In this document: positions 17,202 to 26,299 of the stretch, piece after piece
How the letters are laid out: each line of letters opens with the position of its first letter
Numbering within the stretch: the stretch's first letter is position 1
Origin: Pseudomonas viridiflava
GTDB lineage: Bacteria > Pseudomonadota > Gammaproteobacteria > Pseudomonadales > Pseudomonadaceae
Assembly: GCF_900601905.1 (NCBI RefSeq)
Contig: NZ_UWFA01000289.1
Span: forward strand, 186,001-250,000
Direction of reading: 5' to 3'
DNA: 64,000 nucleotides
Program-made: the position numbers and the translations under genes
Notes under the pieces: generated by a model
What the model was told of the DNA's origin: nothing
The model's input: only the letters and a program-made list of their open reading frames with translations
Database searches by the model: none

Positions 17202-18269
17202 TTACTGCATTTCGATGATGACTTGCTCGTTCCACATTTGCGGCAGCTTCTTGGAAGTGGCTTCCCATGCGGCTGCGTTCTTGATCGGGGTTACGCCTTT
17301 GTACTGCTCGTTAGGCAGCAGCTTGGCCTGAACCTCAGGTGGCAGCTTGATGTGCTCGGCGCGGATCGGACGCGCGTTGCCTTTTGCCAGGTTGATCTGG
17401 CCTGCATCGCTGAAGATGTATTCACGCGCCAGTTTGGCGGCGTTAGGGTTCTTCGCGTATTTGTTGATGATGGTGGTGTAACCGGAAATCACCGAACCGT
17501 CGGACGGGATCAACACCACGTAGTCATCCGGGTTGGTCATCTTGGCCTTGTAGCTCAGGCCATTGAAGTCCCAGACCACACCCACTTCGACTTCGCCTTT
17601 TTCCATGCTCTGAATGTTCGGGTTGTTCAGCGCCAGACGTTTCTGCTTGGCCAGCTCGGTGAACAGCTGCAGGCCTGGGGCGATGTTGCTTTCGTCGCCT
17701 TTCATGGCAATAGCTGCGGCCAGTACGCCGTTGGCCGCCTGGGCCGCCGTGCTGACGTCGCCGATGGTGACTTTGTATTTGCCGTTCTTCAGGTCTGACC
17801 ATTTGGTCGGTACTTCAGAACCGTGCAGCAGCTTCTTGTTGACCACAAAGGCGATGGTGCCGGTGTAGGCCAGCGCCCAGTGACCGTCTTTGTCCTTGGC
17901 CCAGTCCGGAACCTGATCCCAGGTGCTTGGTTTGTAAGGCTGGGTTACGCCTTTGGTGGCGGCGATGGGGCCAAAGGCCGCACCGACGTCGCCGATGTCA
18001 GCGCTGGCGTTGTCTTTTTCCGCATCGAACTTGGCGATTTCCTGGGCCGAGCTCATGTCGGTGTCCATGTGCTTGAGGCCGTATTTGGTCTGCAGGTCCG
18101 CCCAGGTGTCCTTCCAGTTTGCCCAGTCGTCCGGCATGCCGACGCTGTTCACCGCGCCTTCTGTCTTGGCGGCGGCTTCGAGGGTTTTCAGGTCAACGTC
18201 CGCGGCCATGACCGAGGTGCTTAGCGCGATAGCGGAACCGAGGAGTGATGCCAGCAAAAGGTGTTTCAT
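17202..18269 (-). CDS. ABC transporter periplasmic substrate-binding protein
   Basis: Class II periplasmic binding protein, 355 aa. Signal peptide MKHLLLASLLGSAIALSTSV, cleaved after VMA. The mature chain has the two-lobe pattern of the Fe3+/phosphonate group (SADIGDVGAAFGPIAATKGV, LAYTGTIAFVVNKKLL, GDVSTAAQAANGVLAAAI, EVGVVWDFNG). ATG 18269 follows AAGGAG. First gene of the operon and likely the most expressed because a terminator follows it. The substrate is inferred, from the adjoining phosphatase-superfamily enzyme and UTRA regulator, to be a phosphonate or phosphodiester. Confidence 0.9.
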   Translation of the reverse strand: MKHLLLASLLGSAIALSTSVMAADVDLKTLEAAAKTEGAVNSVGMPDDWANWKDTWADLQTKYGLKHMDTDMSSAQEIAKFDAEKDNASADIGDVGAAFGPIAATKGVTQPYKPSTWDQVPDWAKDKDGHWALAYTGTIAFVVNKKLLHGSEVPTKWSDLKNGKYKVTIGDVSTAAQAANGVLAAAIAMKGDESNIAPGLQLFTELAKQKRLALNNPNIQSMEKGEVEVGVVWDFNGLSYKAKMTNPDDYVVLIPSDGSVISGYTTIINKYAKNPNAAKLAREYIFSDAGQINLAKGNARPIRAEHIKLPPEVQAKLLPNEQYKGVTPIKNAAAWEATSKKLPQMWNEQVIIEMQ

Positions 18270-18326
18270 TCGAAGCTCCTTGTGCACTTCTTAAAGGTCT
18301 ATTTAGAAGTGATCGTTGCGGGTGAG

Positions 18327-18343
18327 TTGGTCTAGGTCAGCAA
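18327..18343. promoter_or_regulatory. Predicted UTRA-regulator operator at the ABC operon promoter
   Basis: TTGGTCTAGGTCAGCAA contains TGGTCTAG followed by an imperfect mirror. A related copy lies at 18606-18619. HutC/PhnF-type regulators bind GGTCTAGACC-like palindromes. Confidence 0.5.
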
Positions 18344-18605
18344 TACCTGAGCCAAGTTAAGCTTTTTCGATGACATTTTTATGTTGGTACGGCCCAGAAG
18401 GCGCCCGTGCCATGGACACCCTGGTTGTCGCGAGATAAGCGTAGACCATGATCAAAGCCTTGATCTGCAAGGGCCTGGCAAGAGTCGAAGCGCTCATTGG
18501 CACGCTTTGTGATGCACGCATGTCATGTGCCAGTCATCTACGCTCAGTAGGCTGTTGCTACTGTTAAGTCGGTGCGAAGCGCCCAACCTGTGCTCTGTTT
18601 TGGCG

Positions 18606-18619
18606 CTGGTCTAGTCCAG
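18606..18619. promoter_or_regulatory. Predicted UTRA-regulator operator before its own gene
   Basis: CTGGTCTAGTCCAG, a near palindrome (CTGG.CTAG.CCAG) 13 bp upstream of the regulator ATG, suited to autorepression. Confidence 0.55.
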
Positions 18620-18631
18620 AAAGGTAACTTG

Positions 18632-19351
18632 ATGCGCGAAGAACTACCCCGTGCGGTGACGACGATCTGTACCGCGTTGCAGGAACAGATCGAGCACGGC
18701 CTGTTGCCCCCCGGCAGCAAGCTGCCCGCTGAACGCAAGCTGAGCGAGGTTTTCGACACCACGCGGATTACCCTGCGCGAGGCTTTGGTGCAACTGGAGG
18801 CATTGGGGCTGATCTATCGCGAGGAACGGCGCGGCTGGTTCATCTCGCCGCCGCGCCTGGCGTATGACTTGATGCGCCGCAGCCATTTTCACGCCATGGT
18901 CAGCGCTCAGGGTCGGGTGGCTGACACCCAGGTGATCTCGGCGCGCTTGCAACCGGCTTCGGCACGGATCTGCGAAATGCTGCAGCTGCCTGCGCTGTCC
19001 AGCGTGATCCAGATCTGTCGCGCGCGGCGTATTGATCAGCGGCTGGTGCTGTATGTGGAGCATTACCTGAACCCGGATTATTTCCCAGGCATTCTGGACA
19101 GCGACCTGAACCAGTCACTGACCGAGTTGTACGCCAGCCGGTATGATCTGCGCTACGGCCAGGTGCGCTTCGAAATGGTCCCTACGGCATTACATGCTGA
19201 AGCCTCGGCGGCGCTCAAGGTTTCGCTGGGCAGCCCTGGCCTGCGAATCGCCCGGGTCAATTTCGACCAGAACGGCCGCCTGATTGACTGCGACCTTGAG
19301 TACTGGCGCCACGATGCGATTCATGTGAGCGCGGTGGTGCGCGATATTTGA
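18632..19351 (+). CDS. GntR/HutC-family (UTRA domain) regulator of the ABC operon
   Basis: Transcription factor of 239 aa. Winged helix at residues about 5-72 (LLPPGSKLPAERKLSEVFD, TTRITLREALVQLEALGLIY) and a UTRA effector domain about 90-235 (RICRARRIDQRLVLYVEHYL, LRIARVNFDQNGRLIDCDLE). PhnF, HutC and FarR belong to this family, which senses the substrate or its phosphorylated form. Divergent from the transporter operon and flanked by two TGGTCTAG sites. ATG 18632 follows AAAGG; a longer frame opens at 18572 but would run through the operator. Confidence 0.88.
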   Translation: MREELPRAVTTICTALQEQIEHGLLPPGSKLPAERKLSEVFDTTRITLREALVQLEALGLIYREERRGWFISPPRLAYDLMRRSHFHAMVSAQGRVADTQVISARLQPASARICEMLQLPALSSVIQICRARRIDQRLVLYVEHYLNPDYFPGILDSDLNQSLTELYASRYDLRYGQVRFEMVPTALHAEASAALKVSLGSPGLRIARVNFDQNGRLIDCDLEYWRHDAIHVSAVVRDI

Positions 19352-19365
19352 ATGTATCCAGCGGA

Positions 19366-21537
19366 TCAGGCGTCCGCGGTGGGTTCCTTGGCACCCCCAG
19401 CCGTCATCACCTGCACACTCAACCTCGGCGTCGCCAAATCCATCCCGGCTTCATCCAGATGCCGTTTCAATGACAGGTTGAACGCCCGGGACACTTCCCA
19501 TTGTTTGATCGGGGCGGTCTTGAAGCGCGCCCGCAGGATGGCGTTGCCGGACTCGAAGCTTTCCACTCCCTGGAACTCCAGCGGCGACCAGATGTTGCGC
19601 CGTTGCAGTGGGTCGGCGCGCATTTTGGTGCCGACATCGCGGATCAGCTTGAGGGCGTCGTCGATTTTCATGCTGGCCGGGATGGCAATCCGGAAAATCG
19701 CGTAGCCGAATTCCCGCGAGTAGTTCTGGATGCTCTTGATCTCGCTGAACGGAATGGTATGCACGATGCCGTCGATGTCCCGCAGGCGCACGGTGCGAAT
19801 GGTCAGGCCTTCAACGGTGCCCAGGTGGCCGCCGACGTCCACGTAATCATCGATCGCCAACGAGTCCTCGATAATGATGAACAGCCCGGTGATCAAATCG
19901 GCGACCAGCGACTGCGCTCCAAAGCCGATCGCCAGACCGATCACACCGGCACCGGCCAGCAGCGGTGTGACGTTCATGCCCATGTTGGCCAGCGCGACAA
20001 TCAGCGCAATGATGAAAATCGCCACGAACAGCACGTTACGAATCAACGGCATCATGGTCTGCGCCCGGGCGTTGGCAACGCCTTTGCGCGAGCGGGTCAG
20101 GGCGTGATGCACGGCGGTGTCGCTGACGATCCACACCAGCCAGGCGAACAGCAGCGTCGCGATGAGGCTGAACAGCTTGACGCTGATGTCGTGCCCATCA
20201 CCGTCGGCAAAGCGGATCAACGACAACCCCCAGACCCGCAGGCCCAGCTCGATGAACACCAGCCAGACCAGCAGGTGCGCCAGGGTGTAGAAGAAATTGT
20301 TCAACCGGTCCGAGTACAGCGCATGGCGTTTGTGGCCGTGCCGCGGACGCAGCGCATGGCGCCTGACCAGCCCCTGAATCACCATGCAAACCACCAGCAA
20401 CACCGTGCAGATCAGCGCCTGGCGCAAGGCGGTGCTGGTGTCCCCGGCCGAGAAGAAGGTGGCGAATAACGATACCGCCACCAGCATCAGCGCCGGGACG
20501 TACCAATAAGTACCGAGGATCTCGATGATATCGCTCAACGCACGCCGGGTCAGGCGACGCGACAGCGGCTGGTTGCGAATCAAATGGGCGATGGGCCGAC
20601 GGAAGCGCAGGATGAACAGCCCGCTGAACAGCGCGGCCATGACATTGGCAAAGGTGCTGGCGGTGTGGGCCAGATGCACGCCAAGGCTGGCGATCAACCG
20701 CGGATCGCTCAGGGCTTCGCCAAACGCGGCAAAACTGCCGATCAGCCACAGCGGGTGAAAAGCCTGATGGCGCAGGATGTACAACGCCTTGTGGCGATGC
20801 GGACCGTCGAGCACGGAAAAGGCGATCACGCAGATCGCCGAAAACAGGGTGCCCACCACCAGCGCGTAGGCCAGCACCATGGCCAGATCCTTGCCCAGCG
20901 ACGAGGGCAGGTTGTAGCTCAGGTAAACAGTGATCACCAGCGCAATCAGCCACGGCCCCAGTTTGCGCAAGGCGAAGCGCAGCATGTCCAGGGTGCGCGG
21001 GTTCTGCGGCAGTTCTTCCGAGAGGCCAAAGCGCACCCGCACCCAATGGCCCAGCCAGATAAGCGCAGCCGCCAGCAGGCTCCAGAGCAACAACACCAGG
21101 GCGAAGCCGACGATCACCGGCAACCACTGATTGGCCGGCAGCAATAGGGCGAGGAATTCATCCTGGGCCAGATCGATTTCCTGCGACCAGCGCGTGAGCG
21201 GGCTGTCTGCGCCAGAGAATTTTTTTTCCAGCTCGCTCAGCCCGCTGCCGATCAGCCCCAGCACCCCTTGATCGCTGTCTGGCTGGGCTTTTTTTGTCGC
21301 GTCGCGGAGTTTCTTCAGATCGGTGAGCAGTTGCGTGCGCTGTTGATCGTTTTCCAGGCTTTTGATCACTTCATCCAGCGATTGCCCGAGGGGCTCCTGC
21401 GCCTGCGGCTGAGCACTCGACCCGCCCCCCAGAACGCCCGGTAGAGCGACGGCGTGGGCAGCGTTAAGCGGCAGCAGTGCCAGCAGGCAGACCAGAAACA
21501 GGCGTTGGAGCAGCGAAAAGCAGGGGAAAGCGGTCAC
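19366..21537 (-). CDS. Mechanosensitive ion channel (MscS family, YbiO-like)
   Basis: Large MscS-type osmotic safety valve of the inner membrane, 723 aa. A signal peptide (RLFLVCLLALLPLNAAHAVA) and a periplasmic coiled region (SLDEVIKSLENDQQRTQLLT) precede about ten further helices; the pore/MscS core is near residues 500-690 (LLAGAGVIGLAIGFGAQSLV, then the beta domain DYVDVGGHLGTVEGLTIRTV). The long N-terminal membrane part resembles E. coli YbiO. Starts at GTG 21537 with a weak ribosome site. Convergent with the UTRA regulator, 14 bp apart. Confidence 0.9.
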   Translation of the reverse strand: MTAFPCFSLLQRLFLVCLLALLPLNAAHAVALPGVLGGGSSAQPQAQEPLGQSLDEVIKSLENDQQRTQLLTDLKKLRDATKKAQPDSDQGVLGLIGSGLSELEKKFSGADSPLTRWSQEIDLAQDEFLALLLPANQWLPVIVGFALVLLLWSLLAAALIWLGHWVRVRFGLSEELPQNPRTLDMLRFALRKLGPWLIALVITVYLSYNLPSSLGKDLAMVLAYALVVGTLFSAICVIAFSVLDGPHRHKALYILRHQAFHPLWLIGSFAAFGEALSDPRLIASLGVHLAHTASTFANVMAALFSGLFILRFRRPIAHLIRNQPLSRRLTRRALSDIIEILGTYWYVPALMLVAVSLFATFFSAGDTSTALRQALICTVLLVVCMVIQGLVRRHALRPRHGHKRHALYSDRLNNFFYTLAHLLVWLVFIELGLRVWGLSLIRFADGDGHDISVKLFSLIATLLFAWLVWIVSDTAVHHALTRSRKGVANARAQTMMPLIRNVLFVAIFIIALIVALANMGMNVTPLLAGAGVIGLAIGFGAQSLVADLITGLFIIIEDSLAIDDYVDVGGHLGTVEGLTIRTVRLRDIDGIVHTIPFSEIKSIQNYSREFGYAIFRIAIPASMKIDDALKLIRDVGTKMRADPLQRRNIWSPLEFQGVESFESGNAILRARFKTAPIKQWEVSRAFNLSLKRHLDEAGMDLATPRLSVQVMTAGGAKEPTADA

Positions 21538-21607
21538 CGGGCAGTAAACCTCGAATCGACATCAGTACGCCGCAAGCCGAGCGGCCGGGCATGAGTGACC
21601 GATGAGT

Positions 21608-21715
21608 TTACGAGCGGGGCGGCGACTTGGCGAGTTGCTTTTCAGCTCTGCGGGCCGCGTAATCCGTGAGGTTCTGACTCATGACCGGCAGCAGCAGTGT
21701 GAAAAACGCGCTCAT
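21608..21715 (-). CDS. Possible small protein, 35 aa
   Basis: Short ORF beginning MSAFFTLLLPVMSQNLTDYA and ending with basic residues RRAEKQLAKS. A hydrophobic first 12 residues followed by a charged helix would suit a peripheral membrane peptide. AGG stands 9 bp before the ATG. It lies 70 bp upstream of the MscS gene on the same strand. No family is recognised and coding is uncertain. Confidence 0.35.
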   Translation of the reverse strand: MSAFFTLLLPVMSQNLTDYAARRAEKQLAKSPPRS

Positions 21716-21790
21716 GGCATCGAACCTACTGAAGGTTGGATGCGTTGGGCGGAGGTGGTTTGAGGGATGGACCTGTTGGAGTAGCCACCT

Positions 21791-21879
21791 GTGGGAGCGA
21801 ACTCATTCGCGAAGACTGCATTTCAGGCAACAGATAACTGTCGGATGTACTGCCTCTTCGCGAATGAATTCGCTCCCAC
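21791..21879. repeat. REPIN (GTGGGAGCGAACTCATTCGC class)
   Basis: Ends GTGGGAGCGAACTCATTCGC and GCGAATGAATTCGCTCCCAC; downstream of the aminopeptidase stop codon. Confidence 0.9.
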
Positions 21880-21908
21880 AATGGTGACTTGCGCAATGGG
21901 GTAGGTGC

Positions 21909-23198
21909 TTACGGCAATTCATGACTCGCATAAAACGCACCCAGCACTTTCACCAGGTGGGCCAGGTCGTGGCTGCCCGCCAGTTCCCGGATCGAGTGCA
22001 TGGCGAACGTCGGCAGGCCGATGTCCACGGTGCGCACGCCCAGATGGCTGGCGGTGATCGGGCCGATGGTTGAGCCGCACGCCATGTCGCTGCGGACCAC
22101 GAAACTCTGCACCGGGACTTCTTCGGCCATGCACAGATGACGGAAGAACCCGGCGGTTTCGCTGTTGGTCGCGTAGCGCTGGTTGCTGTTGACCTTGATC
22201 ACCGGGCCCGCGTTGAGTTTCGGGCCGTGGTTGGCGTCGTGTTTTTCGGCGTAGTTGGGGTGGATGCCGTGGGCATTGTCAGCCGAGACCAGCAACGACT
22301 TCTGAATGGTGCGCACGTAATCGGAGCCGTCCGGCAGCAGGCGCTGGATGATCTGTTCCAGCATCGGGCCATCCGCGCCGCAGGTCGACGACGAGCCGAC
22401 TTCTTCGTGGTCGGTGCATACCAGCAGGCAGGTTTCGTCGGTGTCGGTACCCAGCAGCGCCTGCAGACCGGCGTAGCAGGACAGCAGGTTGTCCAGGCGC
22501 GCACCGGCGATGAAGTCGGCATTCAGCCCGACAACGGCAGCGCTTTGCGTATCGTAGAAACTCAGCTCGTAATCAAGTACGACGTCCGCATTCAAGCCGT
22601 GTTCGCGGGCCAGTTGGTCGGTGAGCAAGGCGCGGAAGTCAGCGCGTTCGTCACCGGCCACCTGGGCCAGAATCGGCGGCAGCTCGGTTTGCGGGTTGAT
22701 GGTCCAGCCTTCGTTGGCAGTGCGATTGAGGTGGATCGCCAGATTCGGGATCACGGCAATCGGCTGCTTGAAGTCGATGAGCTGGCTTTCGACCTTGCCG
22801 TCGCGACGGAACGTCACGCGACCGGCCAGCGAAAGATCACGGTCGAACCACGGAGCGAGCAAGGCGCCGCCATAGACTTCGACACCCAGTTGCCAGAAGC
22901 CCTGACGTTGCAGCTCAGGTTGCGGCTTGACCCGCAGGCACGGGCTGTCGGTGTGGGCGCCGACCATGCGGATACCGCCGGTCAGCGGCGATTGCCGACC
23001 CAGGCGAAAGGCCACAATGGAGGAATCGTTACGGGTGACGTAGTACTTGCCTCCGGTTTCAGTCGCCCAGGTTTCACGTTCGTCCAGGCGCTGGAAGCCA
23101 GACGCTTCAAGGTGCTGGACGAGGGTGGCAGTGGCATGAAACGGCGTGGGGGAGGCCTTGAGAAAGTCAATCAGGCCTTGGTTCAACTCTTCGCGCAT
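21909..23198 (-). CDS. apeB: M18-family aspartyl aminopeptidase-like metallopeptidase
   Basis: Cytosolic zinc aminopeptidase, 429 aa, the bacterial M18 length. Metal and catalytic residues of the family are visible: [13 protein letters not shown] near residue 80 (His-Thr-Asp), [15 protein letters not shown] near 232, [16 protein letters not shown] near 262 (Asp-His-Glu-Glu) and the C-terminal [15 protein letters not shown] (His). ATG 23198 has GGAG upstream. Probably takes part in peptide turnover. Single gene. Confidence 0.94.
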   Translation of the reverse strand: MREELNQGLIDFLKASPTPFHATATLVQHLEASGFQRLDERETWATETGGKYYVTRNDSSIVAFRLGRQSPLTGGIRMVGAHTDSPCLRVKPQPELQRQGFWQLGVEVYGGALLAPWFDRDLSLAGRVTFRRDGKVESQLIDFKQPIAVIPNLAIHLNRTANEGWTINPQTELPPILAQVAGDERADFRALLTDQLAREHGLNADVVLDYELSFYDTQSAAVVGLNADFIAGARLDNLLSCYAGLQALLGTDTDETCLLVCTDHEEVGSSSTCGADGPMLEQIIQRLLPDGSDYVRTIQKSLLVSADNAHGIHPNYAEKHDANHGPKLNAGPVIKVNSNQRYATNSETAGFFRHLCMAEEVPVQSFVVRSDMACGSTIGPITASHLGVRTVDIGLPTFAMHSIRELAGSHDLAHLVKVLGAFYASHELP

Positions 23199-23343
23199 AA
23201 GTAGCTCCAGACAGCAATGGCGAGAGTTTACCGTATTGGTCTGGGTCGTGTTGTTGCGGGTGTGCTAATCGCTGGAAGAACGCATGACCTGTAGGCGCTG
23301 CCGGAGGCTGCGAACGGCGGTGTTTCAGGACAACGCAGAACCG

Positions 23344-23432
23344 GTAGGAGCTCACGAGCAGCGCGAGGCAGCGATAGCGGTTTGTCTGACGCACCGCCAT
23401 CGCGGGCCTCGTAACCTCGGTGCGCTCCTACA
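23344..23432. repeat. REPIN of the GTAGGAGCTCACGAG class plus half element
   Basis: GTAGGAGCTCACGAGCAGCG and CTCGGTGCGCTCCTAC face each other. An extra half repeat (GTAGGCGCTGCCGGAGGCTG) lies just upstream at 23290-23322, giving a three-part cluster. Confidence 0.85.
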
Positions 23433-23445
23433 GGACTGCGATATC

Positions 23446-24081
23446 TTAAAACGGCGCAGCGCACTCAAACCGCAACCGCTCGCCCGTTTGCGGGTGGGTG
23501 AAGCTCAGCATGCTGGCGTGCAGGCACAGACGCGGATACGCCGCCAATGCTTCGGGATGGGCATACAAGCCGTCGCCCAGCAGTGGATGCCCGATCGACA
23601 GCATGTGCACCCGCAGTTGATGCGAACGACCGGTGATCGGAGTCAGCTCCACACGGCTGTAATGCCCGCAGCGCTCCAGCACCTTCCAGAAGGTTTGCGC
23701 ATGCTTGCCTTGCTCATGATCCACCACATGCCGTGGCTTGGTCGGCGGATCGTAGCGCAGCGGCAAATCAATGCTGCCACTGTCCAGCACCGGTTCGCCC
23801 CAGCACAGCGCGGTGTAGGCTTTTTCGGTTTCCCGGTCATGAAACTGTCGGGACAGCTCACGATGGGTGTCGGCGTCACGGGCCAGCAGAATGATCCCCG
23901 AGGTCTCCCAGTCCAGGCGATGCACAATGCGGGCTTCGGGGTAGCCGTTTTCCTGCAGGCGGGTAATCAGGCAATCCTTGTTGTCCTCGGCGCGGCCGGG
24001 GACGGAAAGCAGCAGGGTCGGCTTATCGATCACCAGAACGCCAGCGTCCTGATGAATGATGCGGATGTTCGACAACGGCAT
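23446..24081 (-). CDS. rluA: RluA-family pseudouridine synthase
   Basis: Converts uridine to pseudouridine in structured RNA, 211 aa, the size of RluA (23S U746 and tRNA U32) rather than RluC/D. Catalytic motif IVHRLDWETSG (about residues 52-62) with the nucleophilic Asp in HRLD; also GRSHQLRVHM and GDGLYA. No S4 domain, in line with RluA. It follows minE on the same strand after 83 bp and may be read with min genes. The exact target is inferred. Confidence 0.85.
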   Translation of the reverse strand: MPLSNIRIIHQDAGVLVIDKPTLLLSVPGRAEDNKDCLITRLQENGYPEARIVHRLDWETSGIILLARDADTHRELSRQFHDRETEKAYTALCWGEPVLDSGSIDLPLRYDPPTKPRHVVDHEQGKHAQTFWKVLERCGHYSRVELTPITGRSHQLRVHMLSIGHPLLGDGLYAHPEALAAYPRLCLHASMLSFTHPQTGERLRFECAAPF

Positions 24082-24164
24082 TTGTCACGACCTCTAACGC
24101 CAAACGGCGGTAAGAGCCCCGTTATTGAAAAGGGGGCGCGTACCGCCGCAGGCAACCGCCGGAT

Positions 24165-24419
24165 CTAGCGATCTGGCAGGGTGATGTTGAGTTCCAGAAT
24201 CGAGCAGCTGCCCTGGTTTTCCAGAGCGACCTGCACATCGTTGGACTCGATGTTGACGTATTTGCGGATCACTTCGACCAGTTCTTTTTGCAGCGCTGGC
24301 AAATAGTCCGGAGTGGTGCGTTGGCCGCGTTCATGCGCCACGATGATCTGTAGACGCTCTTTCGCGACCGACGCGGTGCTGGTTTTTTTGCTGGCACGAA
24401 AGAAGTCGAAAATGTTCAT
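24165..24419 (-). CDS. minE: Cell division topological specificity factor MinE
   Basis: 84-aa activator of the MinD ATPase that drives pole-to-pole oscillation. Starts [14 protein letters not shown] with the membrane-binding amphipathic helix, followed by the MinD-binding contact helix ([17 protein letters not shown]) and the C-terminal dimer domain. Its ATG shares one base with the minD stop (TGATG), giving coupled translation. Confidence 0.97.
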   Translation of the reverse strand: MNIFDFFRASKKTSTASVAKERLQIIVAHERGQRTTPDYLPALQKELVEVIRKYVNIESNDVQVALENQGSCSILELNITLPDR

Positions 24420-25231
24420 CAGTTACCCCCGAACAGGCGTTCGAAAAATCCTTTCTTCTGTACGTCCAGGAAACGGTGCTCGCGGTCTTTGCCCAACAGA
24501 CGATCAACCGCATCGCTGTAGGCCTGACCGGCATCGCTCTGCTCATCAAGGATGACCGGGACGCCCTGGTTGGAAGCTTTCAGTACTGCCTGGGATTCCG
24601 GGATCACGCCCAGCAGGGTGACCGCGAGGATTTCCTTGACGTCTTCGACGCCGAGCATTTCGCCCTTGCTGACGCGCTCCGGGTTGTAGCGGGTCAGCAG
24701 CAGGTGTTCCTTGATCGGCTCCTCGTTGCGCTCGGCACGACGGGATTTGCTGGCCAGCAGGCCCAGCATGCGGTCCGAGTCACGTACCGAAGACACTTCC
24801 GGGTTGGTCACGACGATAGCTTCGTCGGCGAAGTACATCGCCAGGTGAGCACCGGTTTCGATACCAGCCGGGGAATCACAGACGATGTACTCGAAGGATT
24901 CCTTGAGTTCCATCAGGACCTTTTCCACGCCTTCCTTGGTCAGCGCTTCCTTGTCACGGGTCTGGCTGGCAGCCAGTACGTACAGGCCTTCGATCTTCTT
25001 GTCTTTGATCAAAGCCTGTTGCAGGTTGGCTTCGCCGTTGACGACGTTGACGAAGTCATACACCACGCGGCGCTCGCAACCCATGATCAGATCGAGGTTA
25101 CGCAAGCCGACGTCGAAGTCGACGATGACAGTTTTGTGGCCGCGCAAGGCGAGCCCGGTACCGATGGCGGCGCTGGTGGTGGTCTTGCCCACACCACCCT
25201 TGCCGGATGTAACCACGAGAATCTTGGCCAA
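24419..25231 (-). CDS. minD: Septum site-determining ATPase MinD
   Basis: Membrane-cycling ParA-type ATPase, 270 aa, that recruits MinC to the membrane away from mid-cell. Deviant Walker [11 protein letters not shown] at residues 9-18, switch regions [14 protein letters not shown] and [12 protein letters not shown], and the C-terminal amphipathic membrane-targeting helix [11 protein letters not shown]. Second gene of minCDE. Confidence 0.98.
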   Translation of the reverse strand: MAKILVVTSGKGGVGKTTTSAAIGTGLALRGHKTVIVDFDVGLRNLDLIMGCERRVVYDFVNVVNGEANLQQALIKDKKIEGLYVLAASQTRDKEALTKEGVEKVLMELKESFEYIVCDSPAGIETGAHLAMYFADEAIVVTNPEVSSVRDSDRMLGLLASKSRRAERNEEPIKEHLLLTRYNPERVSKGEMLGVEDVKEILAVTLLGVIPESQAVLKASNQGVPVILDEQSDAGQAYSDAVDRLLGKDREHRFLDVQKKGFFERLFGGN

Positions 25232-25253
25232 GGTGTATCACCCCTAGAGGAAA

Positions 25254-25268
25254 AGGACTGTTAGTCCT
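25254..25268 (-). other. Weak hairpin in the minC-minD spacer
   Basis: AGGACT-GTT-AGTCCT lies in the 208-bp space between minC and minD and is followed on the minus strand by TTTTCC. It may cause partial termination, so that minD/minE also need their own promoter. Weak evidence. Confidence 0.3.
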
Positions 25269-25439
25269 GAAGAGCGTCCCTTGAAGCGGCGGCATCCGAA
25301 CAATGATGGAAATTTAAACGCCCGTCGGGTTGTCCCTCGGAGCACTCTGCCGGAGAAAGCGAATATCCCCGGATTTCCTATAACCTTTGCTACGTTTTCG
25401 CGACGAATCAGAGATGCTTTGAAAATGGCGCAGTATCCG

Positions 25440-26180
25440 TTAAAGACGGATGATGTTCAACACGTCGCCTGACAGGCTGACCTGTACCGAGCTGCCCCAC
25501 AGTGGATCGCGGCGCAGATCTTCGGAAACCTTGTATTGGCCTGCAATGGAGATCAGCTCAGCGCCCATTTGCTGACAGAAAATTCGTGCTTTGGTATCGC
25601 CTTTTATTCCTGCCAGCGCCCGTCCACGCAATGGGCCGTAAACATGGATGTTGCCATCGGCCAGAAGTTCCGCACCGGGACTCACCGGAGCAATCACTAC
25701 CAGATCGCCACCTTGGGCGTAAATCTGCTGGCCGCCCCGTACCGGCGAGGTAATCACGCGGGTTGGCTTGATGACCGGCTCGGCTGGCTTTTCGATCTTT
25801 TTCTTCGCAGCGTCGCCTTCGAGCGGATCCAGCGCGCGTTCCCGGGCACCGGAGGGCGGCAACACGGGCAGATCAATGGCAATGGCGGCGGCGATGTCTT
25901 CGATGCGGCTGGCGCGGATTGCCAGAGTGCGCAGGCCGTGCTGACGGCAGACACGCATCAGGCCGGGCAGATCGACTGCACCGCTGTCGGCCGGAAGCTT
26001 GTCCAGGGCCAGTACCAGCGGGGTGTTGCTGAAGAAGTTCGGGGCCTGCGCCACTTTCGCCGCCAATTGACGGTCCAGGGCCTCAAGGTTGTTACGGGCC
26101 AGCTCCAGCACGGTGATGGCCAGCATGCTGCCCTTGAGTTGGAAGACAGGTTCCTGTTCTTGCGATTCGTTTTGGCTCAT
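25440..26180 (-). CDS. minC: Septum site-determining protein MinC
   Basis: FtsZ polymerisation inhibitor, 246 aa. N-terminal domain ([20 protein letters not shown]), a Pro/Lys-rich linker ([20 protein letters not shown]) and a C-terminal beta-helix ([37 protein letters not shown]) for dimerisation and MinD binding. ATG 26180 (MSQNES) is preferred; ATG 26189 gives three more residues. Neither has a strong ribosome site. Confidence 0.96.
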   Translation of the reverse strand: MSQNESQEQEPVFQLKGSMLAITVLELARNNLEALDRQLAAKVAQAPNFFSNTPLVLALDKLPADSGAVDLPGLMRVCRQHGLRTLAIRASRIEDIAAAIAIDLPVLPPSGARERALDPLEGDAAKKKIEKPAEPVIKPTRVITSPVRGGQQIYAQGGDLVVIAPVSPGAELLADGNIHVYGPLRGRALAGIKGDTKARIFCQQMGAELISIAGQYKVSEDLRRDPLWGSSVQVSLSGDVLNIIRL

Positions 26181-26218
26181 GGTCGGCATACAACGGCTTG
26201 TCGCTAAAAGTGCCGAGA

Positions 26219-26247
26219 CTTATAACGAGAACGCCCGCGAGCCGCAA
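26219..26247 (-). promoter_or_regulatory. Sigma-70 promoter of minC
   Basis: On the minus strand, -35 TTGCGG (26247-26242), 17-bp spacer, -10 TATAAG (26224-26219). It overlaps the promoter region of the divergent lpxL gene, which has a TAGAAT -10 candidate at 26265-26270. Confidence 0.65.
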
Positions 26248-26299
26248 GCGGGGTCGAACCGTTGTAGAATGCGCGGCCATGGTTCTGACGGAAGCTTTA

